Assembly: GCA_030066155.1 (NCBI GenBank) | Contig: JASJCE010000002.1 | Span: 1-39,550 of the forward strand | Reading direction: 5' to 3' | DNA: 39,550 bases | From: Desulfobacterales bacterium | GTDB taxonomy: Bacteria; Desulfobacterota; Desulfobacteria; Desulfobacterales; JAFDCJ01 | In this document: one piece after another, positions 32,208 to 39,550 of the stretch | How positions within the stretch are numbered: the first letter of the stretch is position 1 | Layout of the letters: every line of letters starts with the position of its first letter | Position numbers and translations under genes: made by a program | The notes under the pieces: model-generated | Told to the model about the DNA's origin: nothing | Databases searched by the model: none | What the model saw: only the letters and a program-made list of their open reading frames with translations

Positions 32208-32634
32208 TGTCCGCTTGCCGGAAGCAGTGCCTGGTCAGAGTTGATTGGTTCTGCCTTATTCAATAGAAGATTTTTAAATCCGAAGCACGAAATGCGAAAC
32301 CCGAAACAATATCGAATGACCGAAATTGAAATGCTCCAAGCAAAAGACACATCCGGCATTGCAAGGTAGGGGCTGTTTTTGTCATTAGAGCATTTGGTTT
32401 TTGAATTTGTTTCGAATTTCGACCTGCCCGCAATGCCTAAAAGCTCGTGCGAGGCAAATTTAAGCAATTGATAGATTGATAAGTGCTCACATCAACCCAT
32501 CGCTAATTGCATGGCAGACGGGTATTCGGATTTCGAATTTTTCGATTGTATTTGCCTAAATCATGCCCTCTGTGCTTAAGTTTAAGCCGGCCCTTCTGGG
32601 GTTGGATTTTAATCCTGAAAGAAAGGGAAGTCAT
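32208..32634. other. 427-bp spacer with long imperfect inverted repeat
   Basis: No gene. CGAAACCCGAAACAATATCG-type units with GAAATGCTC (about 32281-32339) are matched by GAGCATTTGG and GAATTTGTTTCGAATTTCG (about 32388-32421), so about 150 bp can fold back. An in-frame ATG at 32563 lies upstream of the chosen DUF3141 start. Confidence 0.55.
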
Positions 32635-34860
32635 ATGACAGCTACACAAAGCAACAACCAACCAATGGGCCGCAATCAACTGACCGAATATGTTGTTGAC
32701 GCCGGACAGCGTGCGATCCTGTTCTGGGACGCGATTCGCCAGCGTGGAAACCAATATCATGAACACATGGCACACGATACCCCGCACGTGCTGGATTACG
32801 AATACGAGCTGATTGTCGATGGTCGAACGTTGAGCCAACCGGTGAACTACGGCCTGGTGAAAATTATTCCTCCGAAAGGTGTCAAAATCGATGACCACAA
32901 ACGTCCTTTTGTGGTGGTCGATCCCCGCGCCGGCCATGGGCCCGGCATCGGCGGCTTCAAGGCCGACAGTGAAATCGGTGTGATACTCGCTGAGGGTCAT
33001 CCCTGCTACTTCATCGGGTTCTCGCCGGAACCCGAGCCGGGGCAGACAATCGAAGCCATCATGCGGGCAGAAGGCCAATTTCTAAAGCGGATCGTTGAGC
33101 TGCATCCAAAGGCGGACGGCAAACCGGTTGTCATCGGCAACTGCCAGGCGGGCTGGGCTGTCATGATGCTGGCGGCTACTTTCCCTGATCTATGTGGTCC
33201 GATTATTGCGGCGGGGGCGCCGGTTTCCTACTGGGCCGGCGTGCGCGGCGAGAATCCCATGCGCTACACCGGCGGCATGCTGGGAGGCAGCTGGCTGACG
33301 GCCCTGACCAGCGACTTGGGTAACGGCAAATTTGACGGCGCCTGGCTGGTGCAAAACTTTGAAGGGCTCAATCCGGCCAATACCCTGTGGTCGAAGCAGT
33401 ACAATCTCTATGCCAAGATCGACACCGAGATACCCCGCTATCTGGGATTTGAGCGCTGGTGGGGAGGTCACGTCATATTAGGCGGTGGCGAGATTCAGGA
33501 TATTGTCGACTATCTTTTTGTAGGCAACAAGCTCAGCACGGCCGGGATTCAGACATCGGACGGCCTGCGTGTGGATTTGAGAAATATCCGCGCGCCCATC
33601 GTCTGCTTCTGCTCAAAGGGCGACAACATCACCCCGCCGCAGCAGGCCCTGGGCTGGATCCTCGATCTTTACGACAGTGTCGACGATATTCGCGCCTCCG
33701 GGCAGACGATTATTTACGCCGTGCACGAGAGTGTCGGACATTTAGGTATCTTTGTCTCCGGCAGCGTTGCCAAAAAGGAGCACAGCGAGTTTACCAGCAA
33801 CATCGATTTTATCGACTGCCTGCCCCCCGGTTTATACGAGGCGGTAATGGAAAAGACATCCGCAGATACCGATAATGTGGATTTGGTGACCGGAGACTAT
33901 ATTTCCAGCTTCGAGCGGCGCACACTGGATGATATTCGTGCTTTGGGCGGCAATGATCTCGACGATGAGCTATGTTTCGCTGCCGTAGCGCGCCTGTCGG
34001 AGATCACTCATGGCATTTATCGCACTGCCGCTCAGCCATTTGTGCGCGCCATGGCGACCGAACAGTCTGCCGACTGGTTGCGCCGTATGCATCCATTGCG
34101 TTTGGGATACGAGCTTTTTTCCGATCACAACCCCCTGATGGCTTCCCTGCCGTCTGCTGCTCAGTGGGTGAAGGATCGTCGGGAGACGGCCGCGGCGGAC
34201 AATATCTTTTTGCAGTGGCAGAATATTTTTTCCGGCTACGTAACTCAAAGCCTCAACATTTATCGCGACTGGCGGGACATGATGATGGAGCAGATGTTTT
34301 TTGGCATCTACAGCCAACCCTGGCTTCAGGCTTTACTGGGTCTCCGGGCGTCCGACGACCCGCCGCGAATGAACCCGGGGCAGGAACCTGATCACCTGGC
34401 GCTCATCGAGCACCAAAAGAAGACCCTGCTGGCCAAGATGGATCAGGGTGGACCGCGCCGGGCCGTGATGCGGGGTCTGATTTACGTGCGCATGCCGGAA
34501 GGGAAAGTCGATGAACGGGTATTCGAAATGATCCGGCGCATTCGGGCCCAATTACCTGAAAAAAGAACGCTGGCCGAATTCAAGGAGGCTTTTCGCGAGC
34601 AGTTCTTTATGATCCTGCTGGATGAGCAACGGGCCGTGGCGGCGATTCCCACCCTGCTCAAAGGCCACCAGGACCAGGGATCCGAGCTGTTTGAGATGAT
34701 CCGCAAGGTCGCCACTGCCGGTGATCCGCTGGGCAAGGAAGCGCAGGGACGATTGACGGAAATCGAAAAGCTGTTCATTCCCCGGAAAGTCGTCAAACCC
34801 AAAAAGCCGAAAGCCAGGTCGAAGTCGGCAGGCGTCTCTAAAAGAAAAGCCGGACCTTGA
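32635..34860 (+). CDS. DUF3141 protein, PhaC-like alpha/beta-hydrolase
   Basis: A 741-residue cytoplasmic protein. The N-terminal ~400 residues are a PhaC-like alpha/beta-hydrolase: nucleophile elbow VIGNCQAGWA with C170 (the GxCxG form of PHA synthases), a charge-relay Asp in CFCSKGDNITPPQQ, and His in VHESVGHLGIF. The C-terminal half is all-helical and DUF3141-specific, ending in a Lys/Arg-rich tail (KKPKARSKSAGVSKRKAGP). No signal peptide. The ATG at 32635 follows AAAGGGAAG and is preferred to an upstream in-frame ATG at 32563. In other proteobacteria DUF3141 genes accompany phosphotransacetylase, acetate kinase and FabI genes, as here. It might transfer or hydrolyse 3-hydroxyacyl-CoA, possibly forming short polyester; that is inference. 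Confidence 0.88.
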   Translation: MTATQSNNQPMGRNQLTEYVVDAGQRAILFWDAIRQRGNQYHEHMAHDTPHVLDYEYELIVDGRTLSQPVNYGLVKIIPPKGVKIDDHKRPFVVVDPRAGHGPGIGGFKADSEIGVILAEGHPCYFIGFSPEPEPGQTIEAIMRAEGQFLKRIVELHPKADGKPVVIGNCQAGWAVMMLAATFPDLCGPIIAAGAPVSYWAGVRGENPMRYTGGMLGGSWLTALTSDLGNGKFDGAWLVQNFEGLNPANTLWSKQYNLYAKIDTEIPRYLGFERWWGGHVILGGGEIQDIVDYLFVGNKLSTAGIQTSDGLRVDLRNIRAPIVCFCSKGDNITPPQQALGWILDLYDSVDDIRASGQTIIYAVHESVGHLGIFVSGSVAKKEHSEFTSNIDFIDCLPPGLYEAVMEKTSADTDNVDLVTGDYISSFERRTLDDIRALGGNDLDDELCFAAVARLSEITHGIYRTAAQPFVRAMATEQSADWLRRMHPLRLGYELFSDHNPLMASLPSAAQWVKDRRETAAADNIFLQWQNIFSGYVTQSLNIYRDWRDMMMEQMFFGIYSQPWLQALLGLRASDDPPRMNPGQEPDHLALIEHQKKTLLAKMDQGGPRRAVMRGLIYVRMPEGKVDERVFEMIRRIRAQLPEKRTLAEFKEAFREQFFMILLDEQRAVAAIPTLLKGHQDQGSELFEMIRKVATAGDPLGKEAQGRLTEIEKLFIPRKVVKPKKPKARSKSAGVSKRKAGP

Positions 34861-34933
34861 TCTGGCTGATGGTGATCGTGTCCTCCCGGGGCTTGAAGGT
34901 CGAGTCGAAGATCACCTGAACGCGGCACGTCAT
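34838..34933 (-). CDS. Tiny ORF coupled to the lipoprotein gene
   Basis: A 31-codon frame whose ATG overlaps the stop of the 34930-35214 lipoprotein gene (ATGA). It starts MTCRVQVIFDSTFKP and ends TISQIKVRLFF. The composition is protein-like (a possible beta-strand pair), and its last 23 bases run antisense to the end of the DUF3141 gene. It could be a coupled small protein or the frameshifted tail of the lipoprotein. No family was recognised. Confidence 0.25.
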   Translation of the reverse strand: MTCRVQVIFDSTFKPREDTITISQIKVRLFF

Positions 34934-35214
34934 TGTGAATCAAACTCTTCGCTTCGAAGCATCAACTCGAGCAGCGAGCCGGACTTCGGGAAACTGTTGT
35001 CGAGGTCCCACTCCACATCGGTGGGACCACCGATCCGTCTTTTTCTAACCGGATAGCCTTTTACAGAATTTTGTTCCTCCGGATTCCAGGATTTCTGGGT
35101 TGTGCTTTCCGGGGTTTGGATCTGTTGAACTTCTCGCACCGGAGAATCATTACTTGCGCAGGCAAATCCCATACCAGCGATTATTACCGCTAAAATTCGG
35201 GGTACATGTCTCAC
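34930..35214 (-). CDS. Small lipoprotein, function unknown
   Basis: A 94-residue predicted lipoprotein that I do not recognise. The signal sequence MRHVPRILAVIIAGMGFAC ends in a plausible lipobox GFAC (C19), followed by SNDSPVREV, so the protein should be anchored in the outer membrane. The rest is hydrophilic and probably disordered, with a Trp/Pro-rich middle and EWDLDN-SLLELMLRSEEF at the end. AAAGTGAG precedes the ATG. It converges with the DUF3141 gene (70-bp gap). A 31-codon frame overlaps its stop by ATGA, so the native protein may once have been longer. Confidence 0.65.
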   Translation of the reverse strand: MRHVPRILAVIIAGMGFACASNDSPVREVQQIQTPESTTQKSWNPEEQNSVKGYPVRKRRIGGPTDVEWDLDNSFPKSGSLLELMLRSEEFDSQ

Positions 35215-35604
35215 TTTATTCCAAATCTAAAACCTGATCTTCAGGGCCAGGATTTTTAACTGTATAATTTTTTTCAGTTACATCGGATTGGGTCACACGT
35301 TCGCTTATACCATAAATCACCCTACACTGTAAAAGTCGAAAATATGCAGTTCTCCTTACGCCTCAAGTCCGAGAAACGCTCAACCTCACGCACGATCCCA
35401 TCGATTGCGGCTATTATGTAATACTTGAATTTTTGAGTCACAATCAGCGCCTAATTCAATTGTGATAACTCGACTTCGATTTTCACTCAGGGATATTTGC
35501 ATGCAAAAATCAGGTGATATGACAACGCTTGACCAAATTACTGTTTGAAAATGCCTGAGCCGAGTAATACTATTACAGGTATTACAACATACTGGAGGTT
35601 ATCT
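35215..35604. other. 390-bp spacer between divergent lipoprotein and toxin-antitoxin genes
   Basis: No gene. It contains a candidate operator for the toxin-antitoxin pair (35564-35585) and, at about 35255-35280, AT-rich sequence that may hold the lipoprotein promoter. Otherwise unique sequence without recognised features. Confidence 0.5.
35564..35585 (+). promoter_or_regulatory. Candidate operator of the AbrB/PIN pair
   Basis: GTAATAC (35564-35570) and GTATTAC (35579-35585) are a perfect 7-bp inverted repeat with 8-bp spacing, ending 19 bp before the antitoxin ATG. TATTACA is also directly repeated (35571-35577 and 35580-35587 region). The position fits autoregulation by the AbrB antitoxin; no binding data. 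Confidence 0.45.
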
Positions 35605-35832
35605 ATGCGTGTTACAACAAAAGGACAGGTAACGATCCCGCAGCATATTCGTGAAAAATTAGGAATTGTTCCGGCTACTAATATAGAGTTTGTTGAGGAA
35701 AAAGGTCGGGTCTATATTGTCAAAAAGGAAGATCCGGAAAATCGGGGTAATAAATTCAGAAAATTGAGGAGCGTTGCAACCGTTAGAATGACAACCGATG
35801 AGATTATGGCCTTGACAAGGAAAGAGAAATGA
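35605..35832 (+). CDS. AbrB/MazE-type antitoxin
   Basis: A 75-residue swapped-hairpin AbrB-family DNA-binding protein. The whole fold is in residues 1-38: MRVTTKGQVTIPQHIREKLG, then a second strand pair (TNIEFVEEKGRVYIVKK). The C-terminal ~35 residues, ending TTDEIMALTRKEK, are the toxin-neutralising tail. TGGAGG lies 6 bases before ATG 35605; an in-frame upstream ATG at 35545 would add 20 residues without support. The stop overlaps the PIN-toxin ATG (ATGA), the usual antitoxin-toxin coupling. It should bind the PIN protein and repress its own promoter through the inverted repeat at 35564-35585. Confidence 0.88.
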   Translation: MRVTTKGQVTIPQHIREKLGIVPATNIEFVEEKGRVYIVKKEDPENRGNKFRKLRSVATVRMTTDEIMALTRKEK

Positions 35833-36243
35833 GGGGAATTCTGGTAGATTCGAATGTTATTCTGGACATTTTTCTGGATGATCCCAACTGGGCCGAATGG
35901 TCGGAATCAAAATTGGAGAAACTCAGCTCGGCTTCAAATTTATTTATCAACCCCGTTGTGTACTCCGAAGTGTCCACCGGTTTCGATAAGGATAGAGGAC
36001 CTGGAGTCCGCCTTGAACCATGGTGGTTTTCAGATGCTTGAAATACCGAAGGAGGCACTGTTTTTTGCCGGTAAGGCATTTTTTGAATATCGAAAGAAAA
36101 AGGGCGTCAAAAGATTTCCGTTACCGGATTTCTATATCGGTGCCCAGGCCGCAATTTTGAGAATGGACCTGGGCACTCGCGATGAATCGAGATACCGAAC
36201 CTATTTCCCCACCGTCAATTTAATATGCCCCAAGAAAATGTAA
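35829..36243 (+). pseudogene. PIN-domain (VapC-type) toxin, frameshifted
   Basis: The gene is read in two frames. The first (from ATG 35829) gives MRGILVDSNVILDIFLDDPN through NPVVYSEVSTGFDK, with the first PIN acidic residues in VDSN and SEVS, then runs into a stop at 36041. The other frame gives IEDLESALNHGGFQMLEIPK through LPDFYIGAQAAIL and TRDESRYRTYFPTVNL, with the remaining acidic residues (PDFYIGA, TRD). Removing one G from the AAGGATA at 35988-35994 restores a protein of about 137 residues, a normal PIN length. It is thus a single 1-bp insertion, either a recent mutation that inactivates the RNase or a sequencing/assembly error. It overlaps the antitoxin stop by four bases. Confidence 0.82.
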
Positions 36244-36411
36244 GGATGCGAAACGATGTGGGAGAACGAAATTGATAAAAATGTACATTGTGCCAAATTT
36301 TTCCTGTTTTGGTCATTGGATATTGAATATTGTAATTTATTTGTAATTTGGTGCTTGAGATTTGGGATTTAACTCTCTTATAAATTACATAACACTCATA
36401 GTTCCGGGTCA

Positions 36412-37269
36412 TTACTTCTTGTTGCTTTCGTCGGATATTTGACTTTCAATAGTTATTGTATATTGTTTGCGAAGTGTTCTATATATTTCTTCTTTAACCT
36501 CCTTGCGCCGTTTTGCGATCCATTCCCGTTCCACCTCCTGTCGGACTTCGGCTAGCTCGGGGTCACTGGCTGCAATGTGCTCGTGCATGAAAACCAGATG
36601 CAAACCGTAGCTGGATCTTAACGGGCCGGTCCAAGCTCCGGGTTCCACTTGGAGGAGATCCCGACTGAAAGATTTCCCGAATACGCGTTCGATGTTGCCG
36701 GCATATTCCCGGGTGAATTCTTTCGGCAGCATAATCGAATCACCGTAGAATTGAGCATCGGCGATTGCGCCGATGGTGCTCAGTTCGGACAGCAACTCCC
36801 GGGCGTCGCTTTGGACCTTGGCACCGCGCCTGTCGCTGTTCAGATAGACATGCTTGAAGGATATCTGTGCTTCGCGGCGGAATGTAGCACGGTTTTCAGC
36901 CAGGAAGCGTTTGAGGTCTTCTTCCGTGGGCGCGTTGAGGCCGGCCATGTCTTCAGCGAGCAATTCCATTTTCATGCGCAGGCGCTTGCGGATGACGCGA
37001 TCATTCTGGTCGAGCCCCATGGCGACAGCTTCCCGGTAGGAGATTTCATCCCGCACCTGATCTTCAATCAGGCTCTCAAGCTCACTTTCCGTCGGCGGCC
37101 GGCGCCACGTGCGGGCAAAATTGGCTTTCAGGGAGTCAATATCACCCCGCGTGATGACGATCCGGTTTTCCGGATTTTCAGCCGGGCTTTTGACCATACC
37201 GAAAACAAGAAACAAGGCTGCGCCAATCAGCAGAAAATGCAGCAGTGGATCCTTCAACAGTCTTTTCAT
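36412..37269 (-). CDS. Membrane-anchored parvulin-type peptidyl-prolyl isomerase (PpiC/SurA-like)
   Basis: A 285-residue foldase. An N-terminal signal anchor (MKRLLKDPLLHFLLIGAALFLVFG) holds it in the inner membrane facing the periplasm. A SurA-N-like helical region (about 35-115; PTESELESLIEDQVRDEISYREA, RLRMKME) precedes a divergent parvulin domain (about 125-235; AQISFKHVYLNS, FGKSFSRDLLQVEPGAWTGPLRSSYGLHLVFMHE). The ATG at 37269 follows GGAGG and gives a normal anchor; an in-frame start at 37335 would add 22 residues. It follows the arylsulfatase gene in the same direction, behind an intrinsic terminator. Such PPIase genes often accompany secreted sulfatase genes, so it may help fold that enzyme. 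Confidence 0.85.
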   Translation of the reverse strand: MKRLLKDPLLHFLLIGAALFLVFGMVKSPAENPENRIVITRGDIDSLKANFARTWRRPPTESELESLIEDQVRDEISYREAVAMGLDQNDRVIRKRLRMKMELLAEDMAGLNAPTEEDLKRFLAENRATFRREAQISFKHVYLNSDRRGAKVQSDARELLSELSTIGAIADAQFYGDSIMLPKEFTREYAGNIERVFGKSFSRDLLQVEPGAWTGPLRSSYGLHLVFMHEHIAASDPELAEVRQEVEREWIAKRRKEVKEEIYRTLRKQYTITIESQISDESNKK

Positions 37270-37298
37270 ATAAAGATGATCCTCCGGGACTTCATAAG

Positions 37299-37329
37299 AA
37301 AAACGAGGATACGGCATTCCGCATCCTCG
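37299..37329 (-). terminator. Intrinsic terminator between sulfatase and PPIase genes
   Basis: On the minus strand a stem formed by CGAGGAT/ATCCTCG plus CGG/CCG (one internal mismatch, small loop) is followed by TTTTT. It lies 88 bp after the sulfatase stop and 30 bp before the PPIase start, so it should cut PPIase expression from the sulfatase transcript. Confidence 0.7.
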
Positions 37330-37416
37330 TGTCAACCAAAGTAAAGGTGTCAGGAATTCGAATTGCCAAATACTGAAACCTGAACACTGAAACCTGAATC
37401 CCCTGCCGTCAAACGT

Positions 37417-38997
37417 CTAGCGGTTAATCGGGAACCGTTCCTCCAGTTCCTTCAGCATGTTCATGGCTTTCATGGCCTTGAGCGTATTGTAGTTAATGTT
37501 ACCTGCATTGAGGGCTGCGCCTTCCTGGAACGGGTACTGCGGTATCGTCATGAAAAATTTCTTTAGCTCCTCTATAACCGGCACAAACAGCCACATATTA
37601 TCTCCATACCAGCGCAGGTATCCCATTTCACCTTCCTCATGCATCATCTCGTAGGGGTCGGCCCGCAGATTGATGACTAGCGGCCAGTTGGTCACGATGC
37701 GTTCGCCTGTGGCGATGTTGCCCTCGATAATCGCGAAATGAACCTTCCAGTCGTTCCAGCGAATGGCGTTCAGCTCGCCACCCTGGCCGAAATAAAAGAT
37801 CTGTTCGCGGGGGGCCTTGTCCACTTTACCACTAAAAAAAGGCAGGTAGTTATAGCCATCGAGATGCACCTTCCAGGTTTTGCCGTTGGCCTTGTACCCG
37901 GTCTTACACTTTTCGACGATGTCCGGCACGCCGGCAGCGGCCAAAAATGTCGGCAGCCAGTCTTCATGGGAGATGATATCGTTGTAAATGGTGCCGGGCT
38001 TGATCACACCCGGCCAGCGCACAACCTGCGGTACCCGGAATCCCCCTTCCCAGGTCGTACCCTTTTCGCCGTGGAACGGTGTGATGCCACCATCGGGCCA
38101 GGTGAACGACTCCGCGCCGTTATCGGTACTGTATACAACAATGGTGTTGTCGGCGATGCCCAGATCGTCCAGTTTCTTCAAGAGAAGGCCGACATGATCA
38201 TCGTGCTCCACCATACCATCCGGGTAAAGGCCAATACCGGTGCGGCCCTGGGCTTCTTTTTTGAGACGGGTCCAGACATGCATACGGGTGGTGCTCATCC
38301 AGACGAAAAAGGGCTTTTGGGCCTTGTGGGCGCGATCGATGAAGTCCAGGCCGGCCGCTAAAAATTCTTCATCAGCGGTTTCCATACGCTTGCGGGTCAA
38401 GGGTCCGGTATCTTCGATACGGCCGTCGGCATAGCTGCGAATGACGCCGCGGGGGCCGAACTTTTTCTTGAATTCAGGATCTTTGGGATAGTAGTACGTT
38501 TCCGGTTCCTCTTCGGCGTTCAAATGATACAGGTTGCCAAAAAACTCGTCGAAGCCGTGCACTGTCGGCAGATGTTTGTCCTGGTCGCCCAGGTGGTTTT
38601 TACCAAACTGCCCGCTCATGTAACCCTGGTCTTTAAGCAGGTCGGCAATCGTCGGGGCCCAGTCCGGGATACCGTGGTCCGAGCCGGGCATTCCGATGGT
38701 CAGCAGACCGGTGCGAAACGGATTCTGGCCGAGGACAAAGGACGAGCGCCCGGCGGTGCAGCTTTGCTGGGCATAGGCGTCGGTGAACATGGCTCCCTCT
38801 TTGGCGATGCGGTCAATGTTGGGGGTCTTGTAGCCCATGATGCCGTGGTTGTAGGCGCTGATGTTATGCACCCCCACATCGTCACCCCATATCACAAGGA
38901 TGTTGGGTTTTTTGGATGCTGCTGCCGGCCCAACAGTCCAGGCCAGCAGAACCAAAATTGCCATTGAAACAATAATCCACGATTTGCTTGATTTCAT
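37417..38997 (-). CDS. Secreted type I arylsulfatase
   Basis: A 526-residue sulfatase that hydrolyses sulfate esters. Residues 1-28 are a signal peptide (ending GPAAA), so it acts in the periplasm or outside. Metal-binding D39-D40 lie in NILVIWGDDVG. The formylglycine signature is SCTAGRSS with C80, a CxAxR variant of the CxPxR motif; in an anaerobe anSME would convert C80, but no anSME gene is in the window. Further elements are GKNHLGD, TDNGAE and FHGEKGTTWEGGFRVP. The C-terminal domain is present. AAAAGGAG precedes the ATG. A YqhA-family gene lies 43 bp upstream, and a PPIase gene lies downstream after a terminator. The substrate (glycan, steroid or aryl sulfate) cannot be read. Confidence 0.93.
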   Translation of the reverse strand: MKSSKSWIIVSMAILVLLAWTVGPAAASKKPNILVIWGDDVGVHNISAYNHGIMGYKTPNIDRIAKEGAMFTDAYAQQSCTAGRSSFVLGQNPFRTGLLTIGMPGSDHGIPDWAPTIADLLKDQGYMSGQFGKNHLGDQDKHLPTVHGFDEFFGNLYHLNAEEEPETYYYPKDPEFKKKFGPRGVIRSYADGRIEDTGPLTRKRMETADEEFLAAGLDFIDRAHKAQKPFFVWMSTTRMHVWTRLKKEAQGRTGIGLYPDGMVEHDDHVGLLLKKLDDLGIADNTIVVYSTDNGAESFTWPDGGITPFHGEKGTTWEGGFRVPQVVRWPGVIKPGTIYNDIISHEDWLPTFLAAAGVPDIVEKCKTGYKANGKTWKVHLDGYNYLPFFSGKVDKAPREQIFYFGQGGELNAIRWNDWKVHFAIIEGNIATGERIVTNWPLVINLRADPYEMMHEEGEMGYLRWYGDNMWLFVPVIEELKKFFMTIPQYPFQEGAALNAGNINYNTLKAMKAMNMLKELEERFPINR

Positions 38998-39040
38998 TTT
39001 CTGCTCCTTTTGTTGAATGATGTTTTACTTCGGGTTCGCA

Positions 39041-39535
39041 TCACTTCGTGTTGCCTGAGTCCTTGTCTTTGCCGGCGCCATAGTTTATGAAGAATGCCAG
39101 GGCTGCAATTACCAGGGCGATGCCGCCGCCGTAGTTCAGCAGGGCGGCCGGCTCCTCAGATCCGGCCGCCTGACCGAGAAATGCCACGGCCAGGGCCGCC
39201 ACAACGACACCGATGATCTTGTCCTCGAGATCTTTCAGGCTGTTGATCTTCAGGCGCGTGGGCAGCTCGATTCGGCTATGGCTGATAAACAGCCGATATA
39301 GGCCCACGGCGGTGATATAGGCCACCGTCGCCACCAGGAACAAGTCAATGATCTCGATGACGGCCAGAGCCATGATCTTGGCGGTTTTGGGTCCGTAGTC
39401 ACCTGCACGGACAACATTTGCCCCGCCTGTAAAGATTCGGACAATGCCCATTATCACCGTCCCCAAAGTGAGGAATACACATCCGATTACAGGCACAATT
39501 AAAAGATAGCGGCAAGCCGCAAGAAAGCGTGTCAT
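39041..39535 (-). CDS. YqhA/UPF0114 family membrane protein
   Basis: A 164-residue inner-membrane protein with about four hydrophobic segments (FLAACRYLLIVPVIGCVFLTLGTVIMGIV; KIMALAVIEIIDLFLVATVAYITAVGLYRLFI; IIGVVVAALAVAFLGQAA; LNYGGGIALVIAALAFFINY). The central IEIIDLFLVATV-YI-AVGLY-LFI block and LP-L-I-SLKDLEDKI that follows are the UPF0114/YqhA hallmarks. The function of this family is unknown. The start codon lies 15 bp from the window end, so upstream promoters are not visible. It precedes the sulfatase gene by 43 bp and is probably co-transcribed with it. The C-terminal tail (GAGKDKDSGNTK) is charged and cytoplasmic or disordered. Confidence 0.85.
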   Translation of the reverse strand: MTRFLAACRYLLIVPVIGCVFLTLGTVIMGIVRIFTGGANVVRAGDYGPKTAKIMALAVIEIIDLFLVATVAYITAVGLYRLFISHSRIELPTRLKINSLKDLEDKIIGVVVAALAVAFLGQAAGSEEPAALLNYGGGIALVIAALAFFINYGAGKDKDSGNTK

Positions 39536-39550
39536 CTTCGACTCCTTTCA

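Noticed and set aside
34482-34943. Minus-strand frame of 153 codons
   Set aside because: It is antisense to the DUF3141 gene for most of its length, with no motif.

Overview
This looks like chromosomal DNA of a Gram-negative anaerobe, most plausibly a sulfate-reducer-type deltaproteobacterium (Desulfobacterota). That is an inference, because the window has no rRNA or other taxonomic marker. It rests on a CooC-type nickel ATPase, a B12-dependent class II ribonucleotide reductase, an acyl-CoA dehydrogenase/phasin pair, a phosphotransacylase-acetate kinase locus, a porin and other outer-membrane genes, and spacers full of short degenerate repeats. No rRNA, tRNA, CRISPR array, transposase, integrase or prophage gene was seen.

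Layout. 367-4628 (minus strand) is a compact run: CooC-like ATPase, histone-deacetylase-family (AcuC-like) enzyme, CBS/ACT (AcuB-like) protein, PrmA-like methyltransferase and an MBL-fold hydrolase. 5362-9018 (plus) holds an acyl-CoA dehydrogenase, a phasin-like coiled-coil protein and a UbiB/ABC1 kinase-like protein. 9423-15549 (minus) is a manganese-type ABC transporter locus: stand-alone MntR, operator/promoter region, binding protein, ATPase and two permeases. Both permeases carry a DtxR/MntR-like domain fused to the C-terminus. 15793-20412 holds cysS, a DUF1841 protein and nrdJ. 21171-25726 is an envelope neighbourhood of six small secreted, lipoprotein or barrel genes, including two repeat proteins of unknown function.

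26610-34860 (plus) is the most interesting metabolic locus. It encodes a MaoC hydratase-phosphotransacylase fusion, acetate/acyl kinase, two FabI-like reductases (one lacking both active-site tyrosines), an SDR ketoreductase and a PhaC-like DUF3141 protein. Together these supply every activity needed to take a 3-ketoacyl thioester to a saturated acyl-CoA, then acyl phosphate, fatty acid and ATP, with a PhaC-like Cys hydrolase/transferase attached. 34930-39535 holds a small lipoprotein, an AbrB/PIN toxin-antitoxin remnant with a frameshifted toxin, a parvulin PPIase, an arylsulfatase and a YqhA-family membrane protein.

The spacers are unusually structured. Three repeat classes recur: (i) a module of about 160-205 bp with 11-bp inverted repeats, present twice in opposite orientation (10887-11094 and 26079-26287); (ii) a composite element present three times (around 9123-9320, 20862-21138 and 28046-28204), with a shared GCGC-rich submodule that also occurs alone; and (iii) arrays of 6-8 bp units, several of which occur as inverted pairs bracketing a spacer. 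All functional statements come from reading motifs by eye; no database search was run.
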